Positions 1 through 9,253 of a stretch of DNA of 64,000 nucleotides are shown here, piece after piece. Position 1 is the first letter of the stretch. The number at the start of each line of letters is the position of its first letter. The position numbers and the translations under genes were made by a program. Location of the stretch: NCBI GenBank assembly GCA_026419775.2, contig JAOPGA020000603.1, positions 1 through 64,000 on the forward strand, written 5' to 3'. This DNA is from Acrasis kona (taxonomy: Eukaryota; Heterolobosea; Eutetramitea; Acrasida; Acrasidae). The notes below the pieces were generated by a model. The model did not search any database, was not told where the DNA came from, and saw nothing but the letters and a program-made list of their open reading frames with translations.

Positions 1-295
1 CTTTTGCTCGCAAAGCATCTCAAACAATATCCAATCAATTTATCTGGTGGTATGTGCCTCCTCTTTTGGGGAGCAATTTTAAGGCATTCGTTGCATGTCA
101 CGAACTCTCCACAAAATCACCTCTTAGACAAGCTCCTCAGCTGTAAGATTCGTCTAGTACCTCATGCCTGTCATTAATGCTCCTCTCCTGCCAAACTTCA
201 TCCTTTAGAGCGTAAGTGGGAACATTTTCCGTAACTTGCAACCCTGCGTCCAAAACAGAAGAAAGCTTCAGCAATTTGTTCGAAAATTCCAGCAT
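1..295 (-). CDS. Partial zinc-finger-like protein, runs off the left edge
   Basis: Reading leftwards, an ATG at 295 preceded by an in-frame stop opens a frame through MLEFSNKLLK. If spliced from about 161 to 104 (GTACTA donor, GAGAG acceptor, 56 nt) it continues as FVTCNECLKIAPQKRRH and later YCLRCFASK, leaving the window open. The C-x2-C ... C-x2-C spacing suggests a zinc-binding module. Without splicing the frame stops at 137 (52 residues). The intron would be longer than the 32-43 nt usual here, so the junction is a guess. No family is recognised. It could also be a remnant, since it lies close to mobile DNA. Confidence 0.35.
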
Positions 296-479
296 ACTGC
301 TTATTATTCACGTGTTTAGATCCGACGTAATCCTGTACTCACTCTACAGCACTGTTAGATTTGAGTTTAACTAACATCTCCAAAATTAATTCAAGAATCC
401 CACATACGTTAGTGTGATGGGGTATATAAAATGGGAATCAAAAGATAATGATACAACTATTTTTAATTCGATAGAACAA

Positions 480-839
480 TCAAAAGTCATCCAAGTCTTC
501 ATCAAACTCTTCATCGTCAAGCTCTTCTAACTCTTCGACTTCATCGTCTAATTGTTGAAGCTCTTCATCCTCATCTTGCTCATCATAATTTCCTAATCCC
601 GCATTGCTCGTACTTCCACTATTACTTAAACCCTCAGGGTCTTGCATGAAGGTATTTACATCTCCCACAAGTGCAGCATGGTCGCCTAAATCAACCTCTT
701 GCTTTTTTAGATGGCTAAGCACATTCTCGTTCTCCAACAAGTCGCGTGGTGGGCTAAACTGAGCGAAAGCTTCTCCCTCTGCTAAGTGAATAAGGTTAAG
801 AATCAAAACCACCAACACAATGAAGAAGCCTGCCTTCAT
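480..839 (-). CDS. Small secreted acidic protein
   Basis: A 119-residue single-exon frame starts at ATG 839. Residues 1-22 form a hydrophobic signal peptide (KAGFFIVLVVLILNLIHLAE). The middle is an ordinary soluble stretch (FSPPRDLLENENVLSHLKKQ), and the last 35 residues are almost all Asp, Glu and Leu, ending DEDLDDF. An acidic tail on a secretory protein is typical of ER or Golgi luminal or calcium-buffering proteins, but no known family is recognised and there is no KDEL-type retrieval signal. It stands upstream of the transposon left end at 924, so its promoter lies in the roughly 80 bp between them. Confidence 0.6.
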   Translation of the reverse strand: MKAGFFIVLVVLILNLIHLAEGEAFAQFSPPRDLLENENVLSHLKKQEVDLGDHAALVGDVNTFMQDPEGLSNSGSTSNAGLGNYDEQDEDEELQQLDDEVEELEELDDEEFDEDLDDF

Positions 840-923
840 CTTTCAACTCAATTACGTGACGTTTGAAATTATTATGACAATCTAAAAATAACAGATTGGT
901 ACTAATCATTTTTCAACTATTAA

Positions 924-943
924 GGGGGCAGTGCAGTAAAAAA
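924..943 (+). repeat. Left terminal inverted repeat of the transposon
   Basis: GGGGGCAGTGCAGTAAAAAA, immediately inside a TTAA at 920-923. It matches the reverse complement of 4487-4506 with one difference at base 13. Confidence 0.85.
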
Positions 944-1073
944 GTAATTATGAATCTGTATGCTGGACACTATAAGCAGTAAAATTACCTCTTGCAGGGA
1001 TGGGTGTTCTTACACCGTCTTCGAGTTATAAAGGGTGAGCTTTTACAACGAATTTACAAAATATTTTCGAAAG

Positions 1074-3762
1074 TCATTTATTTGAACAGTTTTCTTTGGT
1101 TTTATGACATTGCAGTGAACACTTTTGGTTGTTTGCGCGGCAGCTACACCTGTTGTTCTTACAATCACCCTTATTGGCACAATTACAAAACCCATGAAAA
1201 ACTCGCTTCTGCTTTTTTGCAGGCTCTGGATTATTGTCATCCAGCATCCTTCTTTTTTTGTCTTCGGCAGATTTAGAATAATAATCATCCTTTGATGCGG
1301 ATGCATGTGGTGCTCGAATCTTGAGTCGCTGTTGTACAGTGTTCTTCCTACCAATCAAAGATCTACGGTACACACTTATCCTCTCCCTTTCTTTTTGAGA
1401 TGCTTGTAATCTTAATCTTGCACCTGTACTTAGTTTTATACCCAATGGGTCGAGTATACGTGTGACGCCATCAAGATTTCCAACATTGTATCGTAGTGCC
1501 TCCCCCATAATTCGGCCACTGTATGTTTTTTTAAAATCAATGGTTTTTTCAGCTCCACATTTGTATACACGATTTACACCCTCGTTCCTACCAGTATTCC
1601 ACCCTTGAACATACTTCTCCGCTCGTGTACCAATTAGTCCACATATACCTACAAGCTTGTTGTATATAATGAGGTCTTTGGGACTGCTTATATCAAGAAA
1701 CTTCGCCATTGAACCTAATTTCTTCTTATGTGGACATGAATCCGTGCAGTTCTTGTGGTCATTTGTCTTGTGCTTTGGCCAGTTGTTCCATAGCTTTTCC
1801 CATAGAGGCACAGCCGCTTGGTAACCATCAGTTTTGATAACATCTCTTACGGAACTAGTTACAATGCCCCAATATCTACCAGCAGAAGCCCCAAGATTAC
1901 ATTTCAATTCCAAAACTGCGCCAACAAATGCTTTTTTTCCATGAGCGCCGTCATTTGTTTTGATTGGTTTTAGAACTCGATTTGCTTCTCTTGGATCATT
2001 AATTAATGATTTTTCTATAATTGCTTTTGCTTTACCATCTCGGTCATGTACATAAACAGCTGGTTGTAAAGGGAGATCATCTATAATGTAGTCTGGATTT
2101 TCTTTCATTTGTTTGATCCATTCCTCTAAAGCTTCTGCCTCCATCTGAGATGCAGCGCCTTTACACCACTCTTTGTAGGTATCATTGTCCTCATCACCTT
2201 CTATGTAGTCAGTTCTTGTTCGGCGCTTATTTACAACATCAATAATTTTATAGATGTTATTACATTCGAAGACAGTAAATGTACACTCTAGAGAATGAAA
2301 CCCCATTGATGCATACCGACCATCAAAAGCATCAAACATGTATCGATAAATCAAGCTTATAAGTTCCAATGGGATATGCTGATTATTTCTGATTTTGAAC
2401 ATATGACGCATTTTATATTCTACAACAAACAGACAGTGGTTGACTATATCAGCTCGCACTTCTTGAAAAGACTTTCGAGCTTCTAACTTTGCAGTTGGCC
2501 ATACAAGCTTTGTTCCAGAGTCGACAACATTGTGCTTTGATTGTGGGTGGACGTCCAAAATACAGTGATACTTTTCATACTGTGGATAAGTTTGATGGCT
2601 CATTTGTGCTGCAATGTTATCACGATAATTTATTTCATACACTCTCGAATTGTGTTCGCTTCGGGGGGATCCATGATATACTCCTTGGAATCCACAAATT
2701 CCGCATTGGTATTTTATCTGCACTGTTACCCCACAATATAATGTTGAAATTAATTTGATCTTGTTTGAATGTAGACATCTCTTACAAGACTGACCCTGAA
2801 TTAGATCATTTATGGTATCTATGTTAACAATAGCATTGGTGAACGACCTGTCACTTACCTTATCGTTTGATGTATTTGTCGGTTGATCTGAAATTTTTAG
2901 GGAATGTTTGTTGTTCAATTTGCGTGCATTATTCAAATGGTTCTGCAAAGAATCCTCCAACTTTAAATTCTTACTCATCCGGTAGTGTGCCCAATAACAA
3001 TGATCACATATTGGGCCTTGAATACCCAACTCAACACCCGACACCAACCTTATGTCGCGACCCAAACAGATCTTCCTCCTCCGTCTCCGTTCCAATCAAC
3101 TCTGCACACTCTCTAAAATGCAGTATTGGGACGACAAAAATCAAATAATCAACACCAAATGCCCGAGGTGTTGTTTGCAACATGAGGACCAATCCCATGT
3201 TCTTCTAAATTGTCGCAAAAATTTGCCATACACATATGATGCAATGCGATCAATTAATGAACTGATTCGCAGCAATTTGCTGCCAGGTTCACTTATAAAG
3301 GGCTCATTTAAATTCTGGGGTCTTCCTTTTACACTGTACCAGAGTGGTTTTGATTTTGACGAACATCCTATGACTGACAAGCGTAAAGCTACTATTTATG
3401 CTAGTCTACTTGGTTACACTAGTATGGATGTAGTTAAGCGTTTTTCTAGTAAGATACCAGTCAAAAAGCCACTCCAAGTGTTGAGGAAGATATCAACCAT
3501 TTTGATGGAGACCTCTTACTCCATCTGGCACGCGCGTTGCGCAACGCACGCCATCAAATTCGCCAAGCTAGGCGGGCCTTCGGCTGTATAGAGTCATTTA
3601 TAAATATGTAAATTTATTCTAATAAAGCTTTTCGCAGAATGCGATTTATACAAAAAAAAAACCCAACTCAACACCAAATAGTCGCACATGCTGCTCATTA
3701 GTTACCGCATTTTTAGTTCGGTATTTATGATACTGTGTGTGGCATAAAATGCATTTGTTCAT
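1074..3762 (-). pseudogene. Transposase of the DNA transposon, split by a LINE insertion
   Basis: From 3038 down to 1074 an uninterrupted minus-strand frame encodes about 655 residues of element protein. Features are paired Cys motifs (GPICDHCYWAHYR, CKRCLHSN, YQCGICGFQG), a central region with LNLGASAG-like and HKNCTDSCPHKK segments, a NEGVN...GEALRYNVG motif resembling the end of Mutator-like/Kolobok DDE domains, a basic stretch and a C-terminal CXC-like tail (CNCANKGDCKNNRCSCRANN). Upstream of the insertion the same frame continues from ATG 3762 through MNKCILCHTQYHKYR, an N-terminal Cys pair typical of a DNA-binding finger. The LINE at 3039-3660 separates the first 29 or so codons, so this copy is broken by one insertion; the rest looks open. 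Superfamily is inferred from TSD, ends and these motifs. Confidence 0.7.
3039..3660 (+). mobile_element. 5'-truncated LINE 3' end inserted in the transposon
   Basis: This is a 622-bp insertion ending in a run of ten A and flanked by a perfect 15-bp duplication ACCCAACTCAACACC (3024-3038 and 3661-3675). These are the hallmarks of target-primed reverse transcription. The plus-strand frame from 3052 to 3591 ends in a stop. It reads RLRSNQLCT, then CPRCCLQHEDQSHVLLNC, the CCHC-type zinc motif seen at the C-terminus of many LINE reverse transcriptases, then about 120 further residues to GGPSAV. The catalytic reverse-transcriptase domain is absent because of 5' truncation. A 3' UTR of about 60 bp with AATAAA-like AATAAAG precedes the A-run. 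The perfect target duplication points to a recent insertion. Confidence 0.85.
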
Positions 3763-4486
3763 GCTTATTACAATGAAATTCAGTTTGAATCGCTCTTTAT
3801 TGAAGAACTTCAATCATTGTAGAGAAATACTGCAGCTTCAAAATTTTAAAGCATAACAGTATACCCTTTTCTCTTACTATATAGCCATCACACTCTATTA
3901 GATATGTGTACTGGTTGTCTGAATCATCAACGAAATTTTACGAGGACTATATTGGGTTGACTAATGTGACTCGAGTAAAGGACAGCGAAGTACTCACAAA
4001 GAACACTGAGATCATGTATGTGGTCAGTTTTAAGTACACTTACTTCAATATTGATGGTATTGTCAACATAATTGTTAAAAAGACAAATATACCGTTAGTT
4101 GTTTTCAGTACACACTCCACACCTATTAGAGAGTTTTGCTGATTGCCTATAAGTCGCTGCTAGTGTACAAGTAATATGGTAGCTGCAGAGTTCATTGAAA
4201 ATGAGTTGTTGTTACTTGCTTCTCAACACAAAGTGACAACTACAACCGTGAAACGATAAATAATAAATTTTTGAAGTTTCCCTTATTTTATGATAACACT
4301 ATACCTATGCGACTCTGTAGAGTAGCTATGCAACTTTTAAAAAGGTTTGGATGAAGATGCGCATTTGGTCTTAATTATTGTAAAAGTGAACTTCGAGGCA
4401 CTATTGCAGAGAATCAGCATAGATAATCCCAAAAATTTTTTGCTTCGATAGTGATATAATAACACAGAGATTCTTTACACGCAAAA

Positions 4487-4506
4487 TTTTTTATTGCACT
4501 GCCCCC
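4487..4506 (-). repeat. Right terminal inverted repeat of the transposon
   Basis: The reverse complement begins GGGGGCAGTGCAATAAAAAA and abuts the second TTAA copy at 4507-4510. Confidence 0.85.
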
Positions 4507-4645
4507 TTAATAGTACAAGTTCTTCACTACAACCTCGGCATGTAACAACAAGTAAAAATAAATCTGTAGATATTTATTGATACGAAGCAAAATGTAACTA
4601 TATTCTGTTCTACGGTTCCGACTACAAAGTTAATTAATATACAAG

Positions 4646-5249
4646 TCATTGCTTAAAAGCACATTGTAGTACTTTATATGTTAAGACATCTAGTGTCTTA
4701 CTACTACTAGTACTACTAAATCTGTTGGTTATGTGACTTATGCTTGCTTTTTCTTTAGAATCCATTAACTTCTCCATTTCATGTCGCCTTTCAATCTCCT
4801 GAATAGATGTGTTATCTAGCACATTAGCAGGCCATCTACCCCACGCTAGTTTCTTACATTGTTAATAAATTAGCAAATTAGTAACTTACATAATACCTCC
4901 TTTTTAAAGTTGATACTGACACCCCTATTGTTTTCGCAGCTAATGGTTGTGGTAGTATAAGTAATCTTACTATATCTTGTACAGGTATCTCAATCTTATT
5001 TACTTTAGATGTAGGAGCTCCATTGAAGATAATTCTCTCTTTTTTAGGTTGCTTGCGACGATCTTCGGATACATTAGCCTTCTTCCAACGGATACATTGT
5101 TCAGAATCATTTTTTGGCCTTGAACTATTAGTTGTCTCACCGACATCCTCGGAGCTGAATAGTTGAATATTGGGTGATAGTACTACAGGAGCTGAGCGGT
5201 TCTTTTCGTGAACTACGCATACATTGGATTGAGACATAGATGTCGTCAT
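4646..5249 (-). CDS. RWP-RK domain transcriptional regulator
   Basis: Two exons, 5249-4890 and 4852-4646, are joined by a 37-nt GTAAG...AG intron and give 188 residues. The RWP-RK domain spans about residues 92-135: helix IPVQDIVRLLILPQPLAAKT, then IGVSVSTLKRRYY, then KLAWGRWPANV after the splice. The canonical RWPxRK is here RWPANV, so the RK pair is not conserved. RWP-RK proteins are DNA-binding regulators known from plants, some amoebae and other protists. The N-terminal 85 residues are low-complexity and basic (RKQPKKERI), and the C-terminal about 50 contain a Glu/Lys-rich helix. It is divergently placed from the small ORF at 5441. Confidence 0.75.
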
Positions 5250-5365
5250 TACTTGTTTACAGAATAAAATTATCGATTTAAACGCTGCATGAATTATCGT
5301 TCCGGTCGTTGATAGCTCTGGTAGCCAGATCTGGCTTATTCTCCTAAATTTAACGTAGCCGCTCC

Positions 5366-5373
5366 TATAAATA
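5366..5373 (+). promoter_or_regulatory. TATA-box-like element
   Basis: TATAAATA sits 68 bp upstream of the ATG at 5441, at a spacing that would suit a short 5' UTR. Confidence 0.3.
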
Positions 5374-5440
5374 CCCTCTGATGTGTCTCACTCTCCTACC
5401 TGTTTAATACCTTTTTCCTGTTGTAACTTTTGAAATAGTA

Positions 5441-5647
5441 ATGTACTCATTTGTACAACACGACCGGCAAACAATTTACCTGCACTTCTTGAAATCCGGA
5501 CGAATTATTACGGTAACAATTACGAACAAAAAGAAAAAATCGGCGGGCACGTCGTTTCGTCTTTGGCAAGTTGAAAATGAGATTGTAGTTAGCACTAGCG
5601 CACTGAGGGCATTGTATATAGCAGGAATCATCGCTCCCAGCTGCTAA
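5441..5647 (+). CDS. Small unknown protein
   Basis: ATG 5441 opens a 68-residue frame: MYSFVQHDRQTIYLHFLKSG, a basic ITNKKKKSAG stretch, then a hydrophobic C-terminal half ending GIIAPSC. A TATA-like box lies 68 bp upstream and the GC content is a little higher than in the flanks, which favours a real gene, but no homologue is recognised. It may equally be a chance frame in the mobile-element-rich left part of the window. Confidence 0.35.
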   Translation: MYSFVQHDRQTIYLHFLKSGRIITVTITNKKKKSAGTSFRLWQVENEIVVSTSALRALYIAGIIAPSC

Positions 5648-5924
5648 CCTTTAAATACTGTTCTCATGAGCAATTTTTAATGTGGTGTTCTTTATGAAAA
5701 GTGACTGGTCTACTGAGAGTGAGTTAATCTCACTGACTATCTTGATGATGTTTTTTGTGAGGAGTTTAGTGGTGTAGATGGTAAAATTTGGAGTTATTGA
5801 AACCATTGGTATACAGTGTACTTCCACAAGCTCAACATATAATTATACCGAGTTTTTGTTTGAAACAAGACTTGAGAAATTTGACTATGTTGACAATATT
5901 TTTAGACATCTCCTTTCTTTATTA

Positions 5925-6240
5925 CTAATGTACATTGCATCGATATATCTCGAATGGTGTGTGCCACTCCTTCTTTTGCTTTTGTGTTCGTTCTTGGCTG
6001 TCCTCGTTTGTAATTTTCCAATCTTCGCATTTGGTTCCTATTAAGCGTAGTACAGAATCAAACATATCTTGACCGATGGTGAGAGAATTCACATACACTA
6101 ATTGATTGCGAAACCTTGGTGTTACCATCATCAAAGAATGTGACTTTTTTATTTTCGAAGTCAAAACCAGAGGCAGGTATTGCCATGGGCCTCATGGGTT
6201 AAAATCTGCATAGAATCCATTACACTTTCCTCAGCAGCGT
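5925..6240 (-). pseudogene. Remnant of an NmrA/isoflavone-reductase-like oxidoreductase
   Basis: Two minus-strand blocks in different frames resemble consecutive parts of NmrA-family NAD(P)-binding proteins. PASGFDFENKKVTFFDDGN (about 6121-6179) matches the family's loop before the conserved threonine segment. TPRFRNQLVYVNSLT...TKCEDWKITNED (about 6000-6125) matches the following NK-x-V-Y-V-N region and the G-x-W-x-V motif. The segment that should lie between them is missing and no N-terminal Rossmann fold is found, so this is a decayed fragment. Reading frames continuing towards 5700 may hold its former C-terminus. Family assignment rests on motif memory only. Confidence 0.4.
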
Positions 6241-6473
6241 CCTCGATAATCTTGGGCTGTGTATCGTGAGGTGCTCTGGTTCCTTATGCTATTACTAGAG
6301 CATCCTGTCCCCTTAATATACATAATTATGTAAATGTTGTTAATGATTGTAACTAACGACTGGTCAACGCCCTATTGTATGCGACAACATAGATGAATCA
6401 AGGATTCGAAAATGATTGAGGTTTCAAACAGCCATATCTTAAATAGTGAAGGATACGTTTAATTAATTATCAA

Positions 6474-6986
6474 ATGCGCGAAGTGTTTACCTACCACATC
6501 GAGGATGAGGTTTTCACTCCAGGTGACTGCAACATCATCAGCGATGAGACCTTTGAAAAATTTATGAGTGACGCACTTGATTATTGTCGTACATCAATGG
6601 GGAACACAAAGTATTATAGAAGTGCCTCCAGACTAACAGCACTCTTGTTTTACACAATAATAATTGGTATATTGACAAGCTATGCTGTTTATCCTTTTAT
6701 TAGTCCAACATACTCTCATGCTTACTTCGTCCTTATAAACACCACATCCCTCCTAAGTGTCTTAATCATGTCGATAGTGCACTACACCGTCAAATGTATT
6801 GAAAAAGAAACATTCAATAATCTAAAAATATCATTGGAGAATTTTATTGAAGAACAGAACACATCAACATTTAAAGAAACCGGTGTCATTGTAGAATCTC
6901 ATGTCACAAAGACAGAGGACTTTTGCTTTCTGTACAGCTTTCCAACACCAAACATAATCATGGAACGCCTCACTCCAACTGTTTAA
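6474..6986 (+). CDS. Two-TM membrane protein of unknown function
   Basis: A single-exon frame of 170 residues starts at ATG 6474. Residues 1-50 are soluble (MREVFTYHIEDEVFTPGDCN), two hydrophobic helices follow at about 56-79 (LTALLFYTIIIGILTSYAV) and 88-108 (YFVLINTTSLLSVLIMSIVH), and the C-terminal 60 residues are soluble and Thr/Glu-rich. A polyadenylation-like AATAAA follows the stop. No family is recognised. It is convergent with the MtnB gene, 50 bp between stops. Confidence 0.65.
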   Translation: MREVFTYHIEDEVFTPGDCNIISDETFEKFMSDALDYCRTSMGNTKYYRSASRLTALLFYTIIIGILTSYAVYPFISPTYSHAYFVLINTTSLLSVLIMSIVHYTVKCIEKETFNNLKISLENFIEEQNTSTFKETGVIVESHVTKTEDFCFLYSFPTPNIIMERLTPTV

Positions 6987-7036
6987 ATAAAGATATTAAT
7001 TATTCATTTACAGTGACTTTTATTATCATTTACATT

Positions 7037-7775
7037 TTAATAAGTGGAAGGATCAAAACCTAATTGCTTCATCTTGACTGCTGCGTCAAACAAGTAGTGG
7101 TAGACCTCAGAATGTGTCTTGCATTCTAGCCAGTCCTTACCCCAAATGTAGACACCATGCCTCCTTACAAGTACTGCGTATGTGTTGGGATAAGCTAAAA
7201 CTGCTTCCTCCATTGAGTCTTTAAGATCGCATTCTTCAGCGACGTTGTCAATGATTGGAACAACTAATGTGGAGTGGTAACCATGTCCTCGGATACCTTT
7301 GATCATCTCTACATGAGTGATTTTAAACTCTTTTTCTGGGAATATCAGTGTTGCCAAAAGTGTGCTATGCACTCAATTAGAATCACAGCGAAAGTGATGC
7401 TTACCTCATGTGGTGGGAGTGCATGACTGCTCCTGCATTTCTATGTTTGTAGCAGAGTGTAAATAAGGGACTGCAGGCGGACAGTTTTACTGGCCTAACT
7501 GGTAGCTTGGACTCCCGTTTGCTGGGATCGTAGACAATTTTACCTTCTTCGTCCAAAACAAATATTTCTTCTGGATCAATACATTCTTTGTGCACTCCTG
7601 ATGGTGCCATATAGACAAATCCGTTCTTTCTAATTGAAATTCCACCACCTGTACCACTAACCCAACCATCCTTATAGTATAGTTTAAGGAGCTGTACAAT
7701 TACATTCTGCGAGGGTGATTCTTGCTTCAATTGTGTGTGATCAGTTATGGTGGATACTGGTAAGTCGTGGGACAT
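7037..7775 (-). CDS. mtnB: Methylthioribulose-1-phosphate dehydratase (MtnB/APIP family)
   Basis: This enzyme dehydrates 5-methylthioribulose-1-phosphate in the methionine salvage pathway, in the cytosol. Exons 7775-7405 and 7364-7037 with a 40-nt intron give 232 residues, close to human APIP (242). The class II aldolase fold is clear: [27 protein letters not shown], the zinc His pair in AVMHSHHM, then [27 protein letters not shown], and [13 protein letters not shown] with the third His. ATG 7775 (MSHDLPVST) is chosen because the upstream 35 codons lack homology; the longer frame begins at 7880 with a non-ATG codon. It is convergent with the two-TM gene. Confidence 0.92.
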
Positions 7776-7958
7776 GTCGGGCTTTTTTCGGAGAATTGGA
7801 AGCTTTACAAAATGAAGTATATTGTGGAAGGTGTTGAACGCAGCCAAGAGATTGGCTCGGCAGTTCAATGGTAAGACCACTAAGTTGACTAATTTAAGAA
7901 TTTACAAAAAAATGTCAATCAAATTTGAGATAAGAAACAAAATATTTACTGTAAGAAG

Positions 7959-9063
7959 CTATTTTGAGCTAGGTCTACTGCTTGGCTTAGCTGTCTCTTC
8001 TGTTTGCTCTACTTCCTTTTCACCTACTGCTTCTGCGGGCTCATTTGCAATCTCCTTGGTTTCAATTTCCGCTACATCTTGTGTGGATTTTTCCTCGTTA
8101 TTATCTACAGCAGACGAGGTCTGAGATTGATCCGGGATACTTTCTTCAACTTGGTTCTTATTATCATTCTCTTCTTGAGCATCTTTTACTTCGCTAACAG
8201 GCTCGGTGTTACCTCCGTCGCCTTCAACATCTGATGAATCTACTGGAGCCTCCGAACCTTCTATATTGCTTTCATCTGAATCTGCGTGGTTTTCAGAGTT
8301 TGGATCACTTTGTTGATTCTGACTGTCTGGGTTTTGGTTATTGTCATTACTTTGATTAAATGCAGCGTCATCTGCTATTTTTTGTTTCTGCTGCTGCTCT
8401 ATTGATGTAGACGGATGATCATGTATATCTGTACTATGCGCGCTCTCATTTACAGTTTCAGGTTCAGAGTTCTCTGGTTCATCAGTCACTTGTGGTGTTT
8501 TCGATCTATCCTTTTTGTCTTCTTCGTCTTCATTGTTTGAAGTAGAATCTACTGGTTCTCCTTTTCTTATTTTATCAATTTCATCAAAATATTGTTTTAG
8601 TAAGCGCGCTATGAGTGGTGTGTTTACTCCTACAATCTTTCTTCTCAACTTTCCGTTGAGATAGAAAACAAAAAAAGGTTGAGACCTTCCATTCATTTCT
8701 TGGAGTACTTTTACCCAGTTACTTCTTTTAGTGTCATCTTCGTCTAACCCGCTTTCCTCTTGGTCATCATTGGATGTCTGCTCCCCTGACTCTGAAAGAC
8801 TCTGAAATATTTTTTCCGCGTCCACAACACAAAACTTTATTGGGTAATTTTCACCGTGCTCTACATTTATTTTTTGAAATGTGGGAAGAATTGCTTTACA
8901 GTTGCCACACCAAGAGGAATGTACATCTGCGACTTGAAATGTTACATATATTAATGATGCATAACTTACCTAGAAGTGTACTGTTGTCTTTGGAGGCTTT
9001 TAGTTCATCCTCCCACTTTTTGTAGTCGGTATAATACACCTGAAACTCTTTTATCTTGCTCAT
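7959..9063 (-). CDS. NME8/NME9-like thioredoxin with acidic disordered tail
   Basis: Exon 9063-8970 (MSKIKEFQVYYTDYKKWEDE) is joined by a 43-nt intron to 8926-7959, giving 353 residues. The thioredoxin fold occupies about residues 15-125: DVHSSWCGNCKAILPTFQK carries the active-site WCGNC, followed by NYPIKFCVVDAEKIF and QPFFVFYLNGKLRRKIVGVN. The latter closely resembles the thioredoxin domain of NME8/NME9 (TXNDC3/6), proteins tied to axonemes and microtubules. The usual nucleoside-diphosphate-kinase repeats are absent; instead about 190 residues are Asp/Glu/Ser/Asn-rich and probably disordered. A ciliary role is inference and would imply a flagellate stage. An acidic insert also lies inside the thioredoxin domain (SNDDQEESGLDEDD). 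Confidence 0.8.
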
Positions 9064-9253
9064 TTATTGAAGGTCAACTCAGTTTACGCGCATATTATTT
9101 ATGATTTAAATATACCTTCACCCCTCCTAACCTGTTATGCTATATCCGTGTGACATGATATTTTGCAGAGCTACAATGACTGAGATACTCGTTCATGTCC
9201 AAGAATAAAGTTATAAAATTTAATATCCAGCAGGTTCAGTTTTACAATCAATT

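Larger units (their letters stand above)
924..4506 (-). mobile_element. Kolobok-like DNA transposon with TTAA target duplication, carrying a nested LINE
   Basis: The element is bounded by 20-bp terminal inverted repeats beginning GGGGGCAGTGCA (924-943 and 4487-4506, one mismatch) and flanked on both sides by TTAA (920-923 and 4507-4510). A TTAA target duplication with purine-rich 5' ends (RRG) is the reported signature of the Kolobok superfamily; piggyBac shares TTAA but usually starts with CCC. The inverted match extends four bases outside TTAA (ACTA/TAGT), so a longer TIR is an alternative reading. The element is 3,583 bp including a 622-bp LINE insertion, about 2.95 kb without it. It carries one long transposase frame on the minus strand and about 740 bp of non-coding DNA upstream of it. 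Confidence 0.8.

Noticed and set aside
992-1354. Frames of 94 and 103 codons overlapping the transposase
   Set aside because: They overlap the Cys-rich tail of the transposase in other frames and have no independent signal.
3906-4142. 78-codon plus-strand frame inside the transposon
   Set aside because: Begins with GTG, not ATG, has no family resemblance and lies in the non-coding 5' part of the element; probably chance.
5778-6044. Hydrophobic plus-strand frame ending in FGSY
   Set aside because: It is antisense to the NmrA-like remnant and has no promoter or homologue; more likely a shadow.
8350-8400. Gln-codon runs as a repeat element
   Set aside because: Short, coding low-complexity sequence within the thioredoxin gene, as also in the USP8-dimer gene near 17080; not a separate repeat.
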